Shown one piece after another: positions 1-7,885 of a stretch of DNA of 28,607 bases (position 1 is its first letter; every line of letters begins with the position of its first letter). A program made the position numbers and the translations under genes. This DNA comes from an archaeon (GTDB lineage: Archaea > Nanobdellota > Nanobdellia > Pacearchaeales > UBA284): positions 1 to 28,607 of the forward strand of contig JAUXAK010000001.1 of NCBI GenBank assembly GCA_030619955.1, in the 5' to 3' direction. Under the pieces are notes generated by a model. It had not been told where the DNA came from, did no database searches, and was given only the letters and a program-made list of their open reading frames with translations.

Positions 1-27
1 CTTCAAAGTAGTAAACTAAACCAAGGA

Positions 28-35
28 TTTATAAA
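28..35 (+). promoter_or_regulatory. TATA box of the first gene
   Basis: TTTATAAA is centred about 28 nt upstream of the ATG at 60, so transcription should start at or next to the start codon (leaderless mRNA). The GGAG at 36-39 lies too far upstream to act as a ribosome binding site. Confidence 0.55.
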
Positions 36-59
36 GGAGTTATTATTTTATAGATTAAA

Positions 60-1244
60 ATGACAGTTCAATTAGATACTTTACTGGAAAATTTACATTC
101 AGATGAAAATAGATTAAGATTTCTAAGAAGCATATATACCCCTGGGAATACCAAAGTTGCAGATAGAATTCTTGTTTTGAGTGAAGATTCTTCAGTTATT
201 GAGCGAGAAGTAACACATGCAAAAAAAGCTGGAGATACAGATAGATTTAGAGATATGGGAAGAGAATATATTGATTATTGTGTTACACATGGCTTTGATA
301 TTCAATTAAGAAATATTGTAATTAGATGGCAAGATCCAGAGTTAGCTGATTATGCTATTGCTCAAATGACTTCCAAATCTGAAACTGACCGAAAACTAGA
401 GGATTCATTTAAGTATAGTGCTGAGATTGCACGAGCATTTGGTAAAGAAGATGTTGCAAGAGCAAATCTTGAGAGATTGTTAGCTCTACAAGAAAGAGAT
501 TCTAAATACAAATTTCCAGCAGCTCAAACATTAAAGAAACTTGGAAGATTCGATGAAGCAATTGATAGATATTTGGCTTGTGGTGGATATGGTGAGTTAG
601 GTAATGCAATGGATTTAGCAAGAGAACATTCTTCAAACAGAGTATCAAAAGTTGCCCAAAGAGGATTTGATTCATTTGATGTTAAAAATGGCTTTGCAGA
701 ATTTTATGTTGGGTGTGCTGAAGTTTTGGGAAAAACAAAAGATGCAGAGAAAGTTTTAGTTAAGTACGCAAAGAAAGTGAAAGTTGAAAGATCACCAAGA
801 TTCTATAATGATGTTGTGAAAGCTCTTGTTTCATTAGGACAAGAAAAGGTAGCTAGAAAGCTTGTTGAAAGAGTCGCGCAACATGGAGAACAAGTAAAAG
901 CAAGCGAGAAATATCATAAATTTGATAGATCTGAAGAGATGGCTCAATTGTATCACACAATTGGTGAAACTGATGCTGTAAGAAATATTTATACAAAAAG
1001 AATTGAGACAAGAATAAGAGAAGGACATCATCCATCAAATACTATAAATGATATAAACAAAGCAATTGAACTTACAGGAGACAGAATAACTTTCATGAAA
1101 AAAAGACTTCTGTTGCATGAAAAACAAGAAGAATATGAACAAGCTTCAAAATTAGCTACAGAATTAGGTAAGCCAGAACTTGCAGAAAATTATATGCTTA
1201 TGCATCAAATGGTCCAATCAGTTCAAGCCCAGCCTAGTAAATAA
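60..1244 (+). CDS. Alpha-helical repeat (TPR-like) protein of unknown function
   Basis: This 394-residue soluble protein has no signal peptide and no membrane segment. It is almost entirely predicted helix, with repeated helix-turn-helix units of the TPR/SEL1 kind. Examples are the stretches around FGKEDVARANLERLLAL, LGRFDEAIDRYLACGG, LGQEKVARKLVERV and IGETDAVRNIYTKRI, each with small and aromatic residues at TPR-like spacing. Such solenoids usually bind proteins, but no partner is visible. The start follows a TATA box at leaderless spacing, and the gene stands alone, ending before a T-tract and converging on rpl15e. I do not recognise the family. Codon use looks like the neighbours, with no sign of transfer. 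The helical-repeat call is inferred from sequence pattern only. Confidence 0.75.
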   Translation: MTVQLDTLLENLHSDENRLRFLRSIYTPGNTKVADRILVLSEDSSVIEREVTHAKKAGDTDRFRDMGREYIDYCVTHGFDIQLRNIVIRWQDPELADYAIAQMTSKSETDRKLEDSFKYSAEIARAFGKEDVARANLERLLALQERDSKYKFPAAQTLKKLGRFDEAIDRYLACGGYGELGNAMDLAREHSSNRVSKVAQRGFDSFDVKNGFAEFYVGCAEVLGKTKDAEKVLVKYAKKVKVERSPRFYNDVVKALVSLGQEKVARKLVERVAQHGEQVKASEKYHKFDRSEEMAQLYHTIGETDAVRNIYTKRIETRIREGHHPSNTINDINKAIELTGDRITFMKKRLLLHEKQEEYEQASKLATELGKPELAENYMLMHQMVQSVQAQPSK

Positions 1245-1258
1245 AGTCATTAAAAAGA

Positions 1259-1279
1259 TTTTTTTCTTTCTATTTTTTT
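1259..1279 (+). terminator. T-rich terminator after the helical-repeat gene
   Basis: Two T-runs (five and seven T) separated by a mixed pyrimidine stretch start 15 nt after the stop codon. Archaeal RNA polymerase terminates at such T-tracts without needing a hairpin. Confidence 0.5.
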
Positions 1280-1335
1280 AGGAAACCCATTTTTCTCGTT
1301 GTAAAAAGTAAGAATTTTATTGAATATAAAACACC

Positions 1336-1364
1336 TATTTAGCGAATAATCATTTCACTAAATA
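1336..1364. repeat. 29-nt inverted repeat between convergent genes
   Basis: TATTTAG (1336-1342) and CTAAATA (1358-1364) are perfect inverted arms. After one C/A mismatch a further GAA/TTC pairing closes a 7-nt loop. It sits between the 3' ends of the helical-repeat gene and rpl15e, so a terminator or mRNA 3'-end stabilising role is more likely than an operator. Confidence 0.45.
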
Positions 1365-1389
1365 ATAAATATTTAAAAGAATAAAATTT

Positions 1390-1974
1390 TTACTTCCCTT
1401 TTCTTTTCCAAGCTCTCAAGCTTGGCCTGACTTTAATTGCTCTTTTGCCTTTTTTTCTCAATCCTCTTGATTTTCTTGCTGCAGATGTTAAGCCTCTAAA
1501 AACTCTTCTTTTATTTTTTTTGCTGGCTATCCAGCTTATTTTTTTATCTGCAAGAATTTCTGGCCTGCTTGTATCAACTAAAATAACTTCATAAAAATAA
1601 TGCATTCCATCTTTAGCTAACCAATAAGAGTTTAGAACTTCAAGATTTGGAAATTTTCTTGCTACTCTTTGTTCTGCAACCCACTGATAATTCATTTTTA
1701 ATGTTTTCCTTATTGTTTGTCTTTTGCTTCTTCTGCCGCCTTTTGGTTTTGGTCTTTTTCTGCCTCCTCTTTTTATCCTGATTCTTGCTATAACAAAACC
1801 AGGTTTTGCTTTATAGCCTAAAGCTCTAGCTTTATCAAGCCTTGTTGGTTTTTCAACTCTTTCAACAACTTTGCTCCTTCTCCATTTTATAAGACGCTGA
1901 CGCCACAGCTCACCAAGATTTTCTTTAGGCTTTTTCCATGCTTCTCTAATATAATGATACATCCCTTTTACCAT
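1390..1974 (-). CDS. rpl15e: Large ribosomal subunit protein eL15 (L15e)
   Basis: This 194-residue, very basic protein is the archaeal/eukaryotic ribosomal protein eL15 of the 50S subunit, where it binds 23S rRNA. The sequence shows the family start (MVKGMYHYIREAWKKP), the RLDKARALGYKAKPGFVIAR region, the GGRKRPKPKGGRRSKR basic loop, the VLNSYWLAKDGMHYFYEVIL core and the C-terminal RGLTSAARKSRGLRKKGKR tail. The length is normal and the protein is complete. It is transcribed alone on the minus strand from a TATA box at 2001-2011 and is not in a ribosomal operon here, which is common for L15e. Identification is secure. Confidence 0.97.
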   Translation of the reverse strand: MVKGMYHYIREAWKKPKENLGELWRQRLIKWRRSKVVERVEKPTRLDKARALGYKAKPGFVIARIRIKRGGRKRPKPKGGRRSKRQTIRKTLKMNYQWVAEQRVARKFPNLEVLNSYWLAKDGMHYFYEVILVDTSRPEILADKKISWIASKKNKRRVFRGLTSAARKSRGLRKKGKRAIKVRPSLRAWKRKGK

Positions 1975-2000
1975 TTTCTATTCTCACTAAAAAGCACTTG

Positions 2001-2011
2001 TTTTTAAATTT
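2001..2011 (-). promoter_or_regulatory. TATA box of rpl15e
   Basis: On the minus strand this reads AATTTAAAAA, centred about 31 nt upstream of the ATG at 1974. It predicts an mRNA leader of only about five nucleotides. Confidence 0.5.
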
Positions 2012-2121
2012 TCTTATTTTTTGTTTTGCAATTTTTTCTTTGTTATGGTGATTAGAAAACTTTTTAAAAAGAAAATCATATAAATATGATAATATAATAA
2101 AAAGATGGAGAAAAAGAAAAA

Positions 2122-2313
2122 ATGAATAAATGGCTTGAATTGTTAATTGGCATAATTCTTGTAGTTATACCAATTCTTGCTGCTGTTTTTGACTGGTTTA
2201 GCATTAATTTAGGACAAGCAACTCTTGATTTCATTAAAGGCGGGATAGTAATTGTGGTAATATTAATAGGAATATTATTAGTGGTGCTTGGAATTAGTGA
2301 TATAAAGGGCTGA
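2122..2313 (+). CDS. Small two-helix membrane protein
   Basis: This 63-residue protein consists of two hydrophobic helices (about residues 6-26 and 38-58) separated by a short loop (DWFSINLGQATLDF). It ends in GISDIKG. GGAG at 2107-2110 is a plausible ribosome binding site 11 nt before the ATG, so this gene probably has a short leader. Hairpin-type membrane proteins of this size are common in DPANN genomes, but I know of no function. The sequence just after the stop stays open and Lys-rich in another frame (2312-2356), so a lost or misread basic tail is possible. It is followed by nreA on the same strand 80 nt later. Confidence 0.65.
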   Translation: MNKWLELLIGIILVVIPILAAVFDWFSINLGQATLDFIKGGIVIVVILIGILLVVLGISDIKG

Positions 2314-2393
2314 ACAAACTAAGGAAAAGAAGACTAAAAAAGCAAAGATTGCAGGATAATAAAAAATATTAATGGGTTTTATCTTAATTATTT

Positions 2394-3635
2394 ATGCAAT
2401 CTCAATCACTTTGTATAAGATGTAAGGGCAGAGGCTGGTGTGGAAAGCCATGTAAAATTCTTTTGAGATTGAAAAAGTTTCAGCCAAAAATTTCTTTGGA
2501 ATTTTCAGGAAGTTCGCCTCCTGAGATTTTTGTTGGCAAATATAATTATCCAAATGTATTTACAGGAATTCTTGCTCCTGCAGAATATGGCAGTACAGAA
2601 AAATTAAGTATGCCTGAATCATGGCATGCTGAACAAGCTTCAATTCAAGATATTCTAACATATCGTTCCAGAATGATTTATTCAAGATTCACTTCAAATA
2701 TAAAAAATAAAAAAAAAACACAAAGACAATCAAGTCAACAAAAAAAGCTCTTAGATTTAATGCAAGAAATTTCTTTAGCTAGTAAGTCAGTTGATATAAA
2801 TTTTCAGCTAAAGAAAAAACCAGTTATGAAGTTTTCACTTGATTCTCATATGCCTATAATTGGGAATCCTGCCCCATTAAAATCAGCAAAACTTGAATCA
2901 AATCCTAAAATAGAAAAGAAAGTTGATTATCTTACAAATGATATTGATGCTAAAGCAACCACAGCAATTAATGAACTTTATAAGTCAAAAATTGCTATTA
3001 GCAATATTATTAAAATTCTAAGTGCAGGCATGCTTGGCTTAAAGATTCAGAGAAAACTTGTTCCAACAAGATGGGCTGTAAGTGCAACAGATGATTTAAT
3101 ATCAAAAAAGTTACTTGAAAAAATTAAATACTATCAACAAGTTTCATCATATCTTTTGTTTAGTGCAGATTATCTTGGAAATTATTATAACATCATTTTG
3201 ATTCCAGGATGCTGGAGTTTTGAGGTTATTGAAGCTTCTGCTAAAGGTTATTTTGGGCAGGGCAGTATTGCAACATGGAATGATTATGAATTTTTTTATG
3301 GAAGAAAAAAATATGCAAATAGTGTAACAGGAGCTTATTATGCTAATCGTCTTTCAGTTTGTGAATATCTTGAAAAAATCAAGAGACAAGCTTCTGTTCT
3401 TGTGCTAAGAGAGGTTCGGGAAGAATATTTTGCTCCTTGTGGAGTCGGCATCTTAAGAGAAGTTACAAGAAAAGCCATGTCAAAGAAGCCAGAAAAATTT
3501 GATACAATAGAACAAACATTAAAAAGAATTCAAACACAATTCAAATTACCTTTAGAAATTTTCACAAACAAAAGCAAGTTGTTGAGTAATTTAAAAAAAC
3601 AAACACGGCTTGAGAGATTTTTACAAAAATCTTAA
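2394..3635 (+). CDS. nreA: NreA-type archaeal DNA repair protein with PIP motif
   Basis: This 413-residue protein matches the archaeal Nre family (DUF650/DUF651). The N-terminus has the family zinc-binding cysteines C7-x2-C10-x5-C16-x3-C20 (CIRCKGRGWCGKPC). It is followed by the conserved blocks SGSSPPEIFVGKYNYPNV and ILAPAEYG, and a C-terminal block ending in REVREEYFAPCGVGILREV. The last residues (QTRLERFL, Q403-L406-F409-L410) form a PCNA-interacting peptide, as known for Nre proteins, which act in the DNA damage response and bind PCNA. Residues 100-180 form a Lys-rich, less conserved linker. The 3' end overlaps the convergent ZIP gene by 15 nt. The family call is strong; the exact repair role remains general. 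Confidence 0.9.
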   Translation: MQSQSLCIRCKGRGWCGKPCKILLRLKKFQPKISLEFSGSSPPEIFVGKYNYPNVFTGILAPAEYGSTEKLSMPESWHAEQASIQDILTYRSRMIYSRFTSNIKNKKKTQRQSSQQKKLLDLMQEISLASKSVDINFQLKKKPVMKFSLDSHMPIIGNPAPLKSAKLESNPKIEKKVDYLTNDIDAKATTAINELYKSKIAISNIIKILSAGMLGLKIQRKLVPTRWAVSATDDLISKKLLEKIKYYQQVSSYLLFSADYLGNYYNIILIPGCWSFEVIEASAKGYFGQGSIATWNDYEFFYGRKKYANSVTGAYYANRLSVCEYLEKIKRQASVLVLREVREEYFAPCGVGILREVTRKAMSKKPEKFDTIEQTLKRIQTQFKLPLEIFTNKSKLLSNLKKQTRLERFLQKS

Positions 3636-4340
3636 AGACCACATTAAACCTAAACCAATAAGGATAAAAATAAACTGCAGAACTGATTCTGAAACCTTGA
3701 TTCTCTTATGAAGCTCGGGAATCAAGTCAGTTGATGCTATATAAATGAAGCCGCCAGCTGCAAAGGGCAGGAGAAAAGTTACATCTAAACTGCGACTTAA
3801 AAAATAACCAACTATTGCTCCAAGAATTGCTGTCAGGGCACTTAAGAAATTATAAAATAAAGCCTTACCTTTACTAAAACCACCATAAACTAAAACCCCA
3901 AAATCACCAATTTCTTGAGGAATTTCATGCAAGATTATTGCAATTGTTGTTGTGATTCCAAGGCTAATGTTAATTAGATAAGCTGCTGCAATAATCAAGC
4001 CGTCAATAAAATTATGTAAACCATCTCCTAGAAGAATAATCTGGCTAAAAGTGTGTTCAGGGCATTTGCCTTTATGGCAATGTCTCCAATGAAGAAATTT
4101 TTCCAGCACAAAGAAAACAAGAATTCCTGAAATGATGAACAAAGAAGTTTTTTCTATGCCCAAATCAAGGGACTCTGGCAAAAGATGAAAAAAAGCTCCT
4201 CCGAGCAAGGCTCCTGAAGCTAAAGCAACTAAAAGAATCAAAATTTTGTTAAGAAATTTTTTTTTAAGAGCAAGAAAGAAAATTCCAATAAAAGATATGA
4301 AGCTTACTATAACCACAGAAATTAAAATCCAAAGCAACAT
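3621..4340 (-). CDS. ZIP-family metal transporter
   Basis: This 239-residue polytopic membrane protein has about eight predicted helices. It carries the two ZIP metal-binding signatures: HNFIDG in helix IV and HEIPQE in helix V. A loop between helices III and IV is histidine/cysteine containing (HWRHCHKGKCPEH), as usual for the variable metal-sensing loop of this family. It probably imports Zn2+ or another divalent metal into the cytoplasm; substrate specificity cannot be read from sequence. It starts 6 nt after iorB ends, so it is the last gene of the metG-ior operon. Its 3' end overlaps nreA tail to tail by 15 nt. Confidence 0.92.
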   Translation of the reverse strand: MLLWILISVVIVSFISFIGIFFLALKKKFLNKILILLVALASGALLGGAFFHLLPESLDLGIEKTSLFIISGILVFFVLEKFLHWRHCHKGKCPEHTFSQIILLGDGLHNFIDGLIIAAAYLINISLGITTTIAIILHEIPQEIGDFGVLVYGGFSKGKALFYNFLSALTAILGAIVGYFLSRSLDVTFLLPFAAGGFIYIASTDLIPELHKRIKVSESVLQFIFILIGLGLMWSLRFL

Positions 4341-4346
4341 CTTTTT

Positions 4347-4928
4347 TTATCTTGATTTGAAAGCTTTTTCAAAAATTTTTTTATTTTCCTTTAAAAATTT
4401 TTTATTTATTCTTTCTTCAATTGCTTGCCAAACAAGTTTTTTCTTTAATGGCAAGAGTCTTTTTTTAATTGCATAGCCTAGCATAAACATATTAACCATT
4501 GTAATGTCTTTTGTTTCTTTTTTAACTATAGAATCTGCATCCACTAAATGTAAATTTTTAGTGAATTTTTTTATCTTGCTAAGAACTTGTTTTAATTTTG
4601 AAGAGGATCTGAATATTTTTGAATTTGTTAAAACTTTTGTTTTTTTATTTGCCCAATAACAAGCACGTAATGCTTCAGAAGCATCAAGAGCAATTATTAA
4701 ATCTGCCCTGCCTCGCGTGACAAGAGGTGAATAAATGCTTTTACCAAATCTTATATGGCATTCTAAAGAACCGCTTCTTTGGGCAAGTCCATGTAATTCA
4801 GCTTCTTTAACATCATATCTTTGTTTTAAAGCTGCTTTAGCAATTATATCAGCAAGAGTTAAGATTCCTTGGCCTCCATAACCTGTTACAATTAAATTAA
4901 ATGGTTTCATTTTTGTTTCTTTTTTCAT
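4347..4928 (-). CDS. iorB: Indolepyruvate:ferredoxin oxidoreductase, beta subunit
   Basis: This is the gamma-type domain subunit of the 2-oxoacid:ferredoxin oxidoreductase family. It works with IorA to decarboxylate aryl pyruvates from aromatic amino acid breakdown to aryl-acetyl-CoA, reducing ferredoxin. Diagnostic features are the N-terminal GYGGQGILTLADIIAKAA, ELHGLAQRSGSLECHIRFG, and the YSPLVTRGRADLIIALDASEALR segment. I chose the ATG at 4928 because it forms an ATGA overlap with the stop of the upstream methyltransferase and is preceded by GGAAGGT. The frame extends to 4952, and an ATG at 4910 (MKPFNLIV) is another option. Length (about 193 residues) is normal. Confidence 0.92.
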   Translation of the reverse strand: MKKETKMKPFNLIVTGYGGQGILTLADIIAKAALKQRYDVKEAELHGLAQRSGSLECHIRFGKSIYSPLVTRGRADLIIALDASEALRACYWANKKTKVLTNSKIFRSSSKLKQVLSKIKKFTKNLHLVDADSIVKKETKDITMVNMFMLGYAIKKRLLPLKKKLVWQAIEERINKKFLKENKKIFEKAFKSR

Positions 4929-5665
4929 TTTACCTTTACCTTCCAAGTGCAAAAATAAGGCATGTTAGTCCATAATTTGTAATCTTTTGGAAATAGCTTT
5001 TTTGCTTTTTTTAAAGGATATGCATCTTCATAATCTATGAGCTCGAAACCAGATTTCACAATTGTTTTAATTATTGTGCCATAGGTTTTATGATAAAAAC
5101 TCATAGTTATCTTTTTTCCTGATCCAATGAACCACTTTTCCTTTAACAAACATTCTTTGAAATAATCCTCTACAATCCTAAACTTTTTTCCTTTATACAT
5201 TCTTTTTTTAATAACTTCGATAACTGGATTACTTGTAGAAAATACAAACATCCCTTTATTTTTTAAGACTCTTCTGACTTCTTTAAATACACCATACCAC
5301 TCCTTTAGATAGTTTATTGATAGAGCAGCAAGAATAATGTCGAATTCTTTGTTTTTATATGGCAGATTATCCATATTTCCAACTTTAAACTCCACTTTTG
5401 GATTTTCTTTTTTAGCTATCTTTATCATTTCTTCTGATATATCTATACCTTTAATTTTTGCTCCCTTTTTTGTAAGTATTTTAGCATAAATTCCTGTTCC
5501 ACAGCCGAGATCAAGTATTTTCTTTCCTTTTACATTTCCAAGAAGTTTTAGAGTAGTTGGCATTTCTAACATTTCATTATAAAACCATCCTTGCCCTCTT
5601 GTTCTGAGTTTATGATACCTCTTAGCTATTATGTTGTACTTTTTTCTTACTTCAATTTCTTTCAT
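4925..5665 (-). CDS. Class I SAM-dependent methyltransferase, between iorA and iorB
   Basis: This 246-residue protein has a Rossmann-type methyltransferase core. Motif I is ILDLGCGTGIYAKIL (about residues 50-64), an acidic motif II region follows (IKGIDISEEMIKIAKK), and ILAALSINYL plus VRRVLKNKGMFVFSTSNP are the motif IV/post-motif regions. It belongs to the broad ubiE/type 11 group, so the substrate is unknown. The gene shares ATGA overlaps with iorA upstream and iorB downstream and is therefore translationally coupled to both Ior subunits. An aryl or acyl metabolite, or the Ior complex itself, are possible targets by context only. The C-terminal third (after about residue 160) is specific to this protein and gives no further clue. 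Confidence 0.85.
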   Translation of the reverse strand: MKEIEVRKKYNIIAKRYHKLRTRGQGWFYNEMLEMPTTLKLLGNVKGKKILDLGCGTGIYAKILTKKGAKIKGIDISEEMIKIAKKENPKVEFKVGNMDNLPYKNKEFDIILAALSINYLKEWYGVFKEVRRVLKNKGMFVFSTSNPVIEVIKKRMYKGKKFRIVEDYFKECLLKEKWFIGSGKKITMSFYHKTYGTIIKTIVKSGFELIDYEDAYPLKKAKKLFPKDYKLWTNMPYFCTWKVKVK

Positions 5666-7482
5666 TTTTTCTTAACTTTAATATAATCAGGAAAAAGCTG
5701 CTTGCAAATTGTGCAGCCCCAGCATAAATTTTTATCTATGATCCATTTGCCTTTTTCTTTTTTTATTGCAGGGCATTGAAATCCAGCAAGCTCATTTAAT
5801 TTTGGATTTTGCTTTATTATTTCAAATCTTGGCCAGTCTCTGCCTGCTTTTGCTAATTGTTTTACTGCAAAAAGCCTGCATTCTCCCTTGGCTATAAGAA
5901 CTGAAACACCTTTAGAGTTATAAGCTTCTTTCACATCTTTACAAAGTTGATTGAAATTCCAAACATTGGATATTTTAACAAAATTAACTTTGCAAGCTTT
6001 AGCAATATTTTCAATAGCTATGATTTTTGTCAGTTCCCCTGTTCCTGTCCAGCCAGTTCCTGGATGTGGTTGCTGGCCTGTCATTGCTGTTAATCTGTTG
6101 TCAAGAATAACAACCAAGGCATTAGATTTATTATAAACTAAATTAAGCAGGGCTGGAATTCCTGCATGGAAAAAAGTGCTGTCACCTATAAAAATTACTG
6201 GCTTTTCATTGCTAGATTTTGCTATTCCATGGCTTACACCTATTGAAGCACCCATTGAAACAACAAAGTCATACATTTCATAAGGGGGAAAAGCTCCTAA
6301 CATATAACATCCTATATCACCACCAAAAATCTTTTTTTTGCCAAGCACTTTTTTTATAGCATAAAAAGTGCTGCGATGGGGACAGCCAGCACAAAACAAA
6401 GGTAATCTTGCTGGAATTTCAGATGATTTAAATTTTTTAATGTTTTCAACAAGTTCATCAGGCAAAGATTTTTTTAATATTGTTGAAATGCTTGCTAAAA
6501 CATATTCAGGTTTTAACTCTTCTGTTTCTGGAAATAAATTTTTACCATAAATCTTTATATTTTTATCAGCCAGCTTTTTTACTTCATTTTCAATCACAGG
6601 ATCAAGCTCTTCTACAACTATAACTGATTTCAATTTCAGATTTTTTAAAAAAGTTTTAACTTTTTTTTCAGGAAAAGGATATGAAAATCCTATTTTTAAT
6701 AAAGGTAGCTTTATCTTCAGCTCTTGCTCTGTTTCCTTGACATAGTTATAAGCTGGGCCTGTTGTAATAATCCCTATATTGCCTTTACCTTTCTCAATAA
6801 AGTTGAGTGTAGAATTTTCAGCCAGTTGTTTTATTTTATTTATTTTTTTAAGCAGCTTTTTATGTCTTTCAACTGTTTGATAACTTCCTAATTTAAACCA
6901 GCTTTTTTTGAATTTTCCTTTTGTTTTTCCTTTAATAGTCTTATTAAAATTAACTAGTGATTTTGAATAACAAACTCTTGTAGTTAATCTTACAATCACT
7001 GGTATTTTATATTTATAAGCAAGCTGAAAAGCAAACTTAGTCATGTCTTTTGTTTCTTGACTGTCACTTGGCTCTAAAGTTGGAATATGCCCTAATTTTG
7101 AAAACCATCTTGAGTCTTGTTCTGTTTGTACTGAACTAAAACAGCTAGGGTCATCTGCTACTGCAACAACAAGAGGACACTCAAGATAAACAATAGGCAG
7201 TAAACTGTCAAGAGCTACATTTAAACCATAATGTTTGAAAGAAACCAAAGCTTTAACATTTGAAAAAGCAGCTCCTGCAGCTGCTTCCAGCGCAACTTTT
7301 TCATTTGTTGAATATTCAAAATAAATTTTTTCTGTTTTAGATATTTTTGCAAAAGTATCTCCTATCTCACTTGCAGGAGTTCCAGGATATGCTGAAGCAA
7401 AGCCTATTCCTGATTCAAGAGCACCTCTAACAATAGCTTCATTTCCAAATAAAAAACCTCTTTTTTTATTTAAAAGTTCCAT
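5662..7482 (-). CDS. iorA: Indolepyruvate:ferredoxin oxidoreductase, alpha subunit, with reduced ferredoxin domain
   Basis: This 606-residue protein is the catalytic thiamine-diphosphate subunit of IorAB. The N-terminal pyrimidine-binding domain opens with GNEAIVRGALESGIGFASAY. The C-terminal half has the CAGCPHRSTFYAIKK motif, the GDIGCYMLGAFPP block and the ThDP/Mg site GDSTFFHAG...ILDNRLTAMTG. The last 40 residues should be a two-cluster ferredoxin domain. Here only C570, C587, C590 and C593 remain, and F597 stands where the last cysteine should be. These four are exactly the ligands of one [4Fe-4S] cluster; the four ligands of the other are all absent. The protein is otherwise full length. 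It is coupled by an ATGA overlap to the downstream methyltransferase and lies 34 nt after metG-beta. Confidence 0.95.
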   Translation of the reverse strand: MELLNKKRGFLFGNEAIVRGALESGIGFASAYPGTPASEIGDTFAKISKTEKIYFEYSTNEKVALEAAAGAAFSNVKALVSFKHYGLNVALDSLLPIVYLECPLVVAVADDPSCFSSVQTEQDSRWFSKLGHIPTLEPSDSQETKDMTKFAFQLAYKYKIPVIVRLTTRVCYSKSLVNFNKTIKGKTKGKFKKSWFKLGSYQTVERHKKLLKKINKIKQLAENSTLNFIEKGKGNIGIITTGPAYNYVKETEQELKIKLPLLKIGFSYPFPEKKVKTFLKNLKLKSVIVVEELDPVIENEVKKLADKNIKIYGKNLFPETEELKPEYVLASISTILKKSLPDELVENIKKFKSSEIPARLPLFCAGCPHRSTFYAIKKVLGKKKIFGGDIGCYMLGAFPPYEMYDFVVSMGASIGVSHGIAKSSNEKPVIFIGDSTFFHAGIPALLNLVYNKSNALVVILDNRLTAMTGQQPHPGTGWTGTGELTKIIAIENIAKACKVNFVKISNVWNFNQLCKDVKEAYNSKGVSVLIAKGECRLFAVKQLAKAGRDWPRFEIIKQNPKLNELAGFQCPAIKKEKGKWIIDKNLCWGCTICKQLFPDYIKVKKK

Positions 7483-7516
7483 CTTTTTCTATATCTTTTT
7501 TTATTTATTAAACTTT

Positions 7517-7867
7517 TTATTCAATTCTGCTTCCAAGCTCAATGTCTTTTTCTGGTATAAGGAGAATAACTTTTTCTTCCTTGCCTTGTTTATTTCTTTT
7601 TACTGCCGCAAGTATCATGCCTTCACTTTTAATTCCTCGAATTGTTGCTGGTTCAAGATTTGTAAAAACAACACATAACTTGTTTTTTAGCTCTTCTGGC
7701 TTATAATATTCTTTAAGTCCTGCAACAAGCTGCTTTTTTTCTTTTCCTAAATCAACAGTAAACAAATAAAGCTTGTCTGCATTTGGATGAGGTTTTACTT
7801 CAGTAATCTTTGCAATTCTCAAGTCAAGCTTTTGCCATTCTTTAAATGGAATTGTTTCTTTTGCCAT
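7517..7867 (-). CDS. metG-beta: Methionyl-tRNA synthetase beta subunit (EMAP-II-like tRNA-binding domain)
   Basis: This 116-residue OB-fold protein matches the C-terminal tRNA-binding domain of MetRS (EMAP-II/Trbp111 type). It shows WQKLDLRIAKITEVKPHPNA near the N-terminus, DKLYLFTVDLG, VVFTNLEPATIRGIKSEGM and a C-terminal VILLIPEKDIELGSRI. In many bacteria this domain is fused to MetRS; here it is a separate gene 18 nt downstream of metG, as in Aquifex and several archaea. It should bind tRNA non-specifically and dimerise the synthetase. Full length for a stand-alone version, and no anomaly is seen. Confidence 0.92.
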   Translation of the reverse strand: MAKETIPFKEWQKLDLRIAKITEVKPHPNADKLYLFTVDLGKEKKQLVAGLKEYYKPEELKNKLCVVFTNLEPATIRGIKSEGMILAAVKRNKQGKEEKVILLIPEKDIELGSRIE

Positions 7868-7885
7868 TTTTATTTTGTTCCTTTT

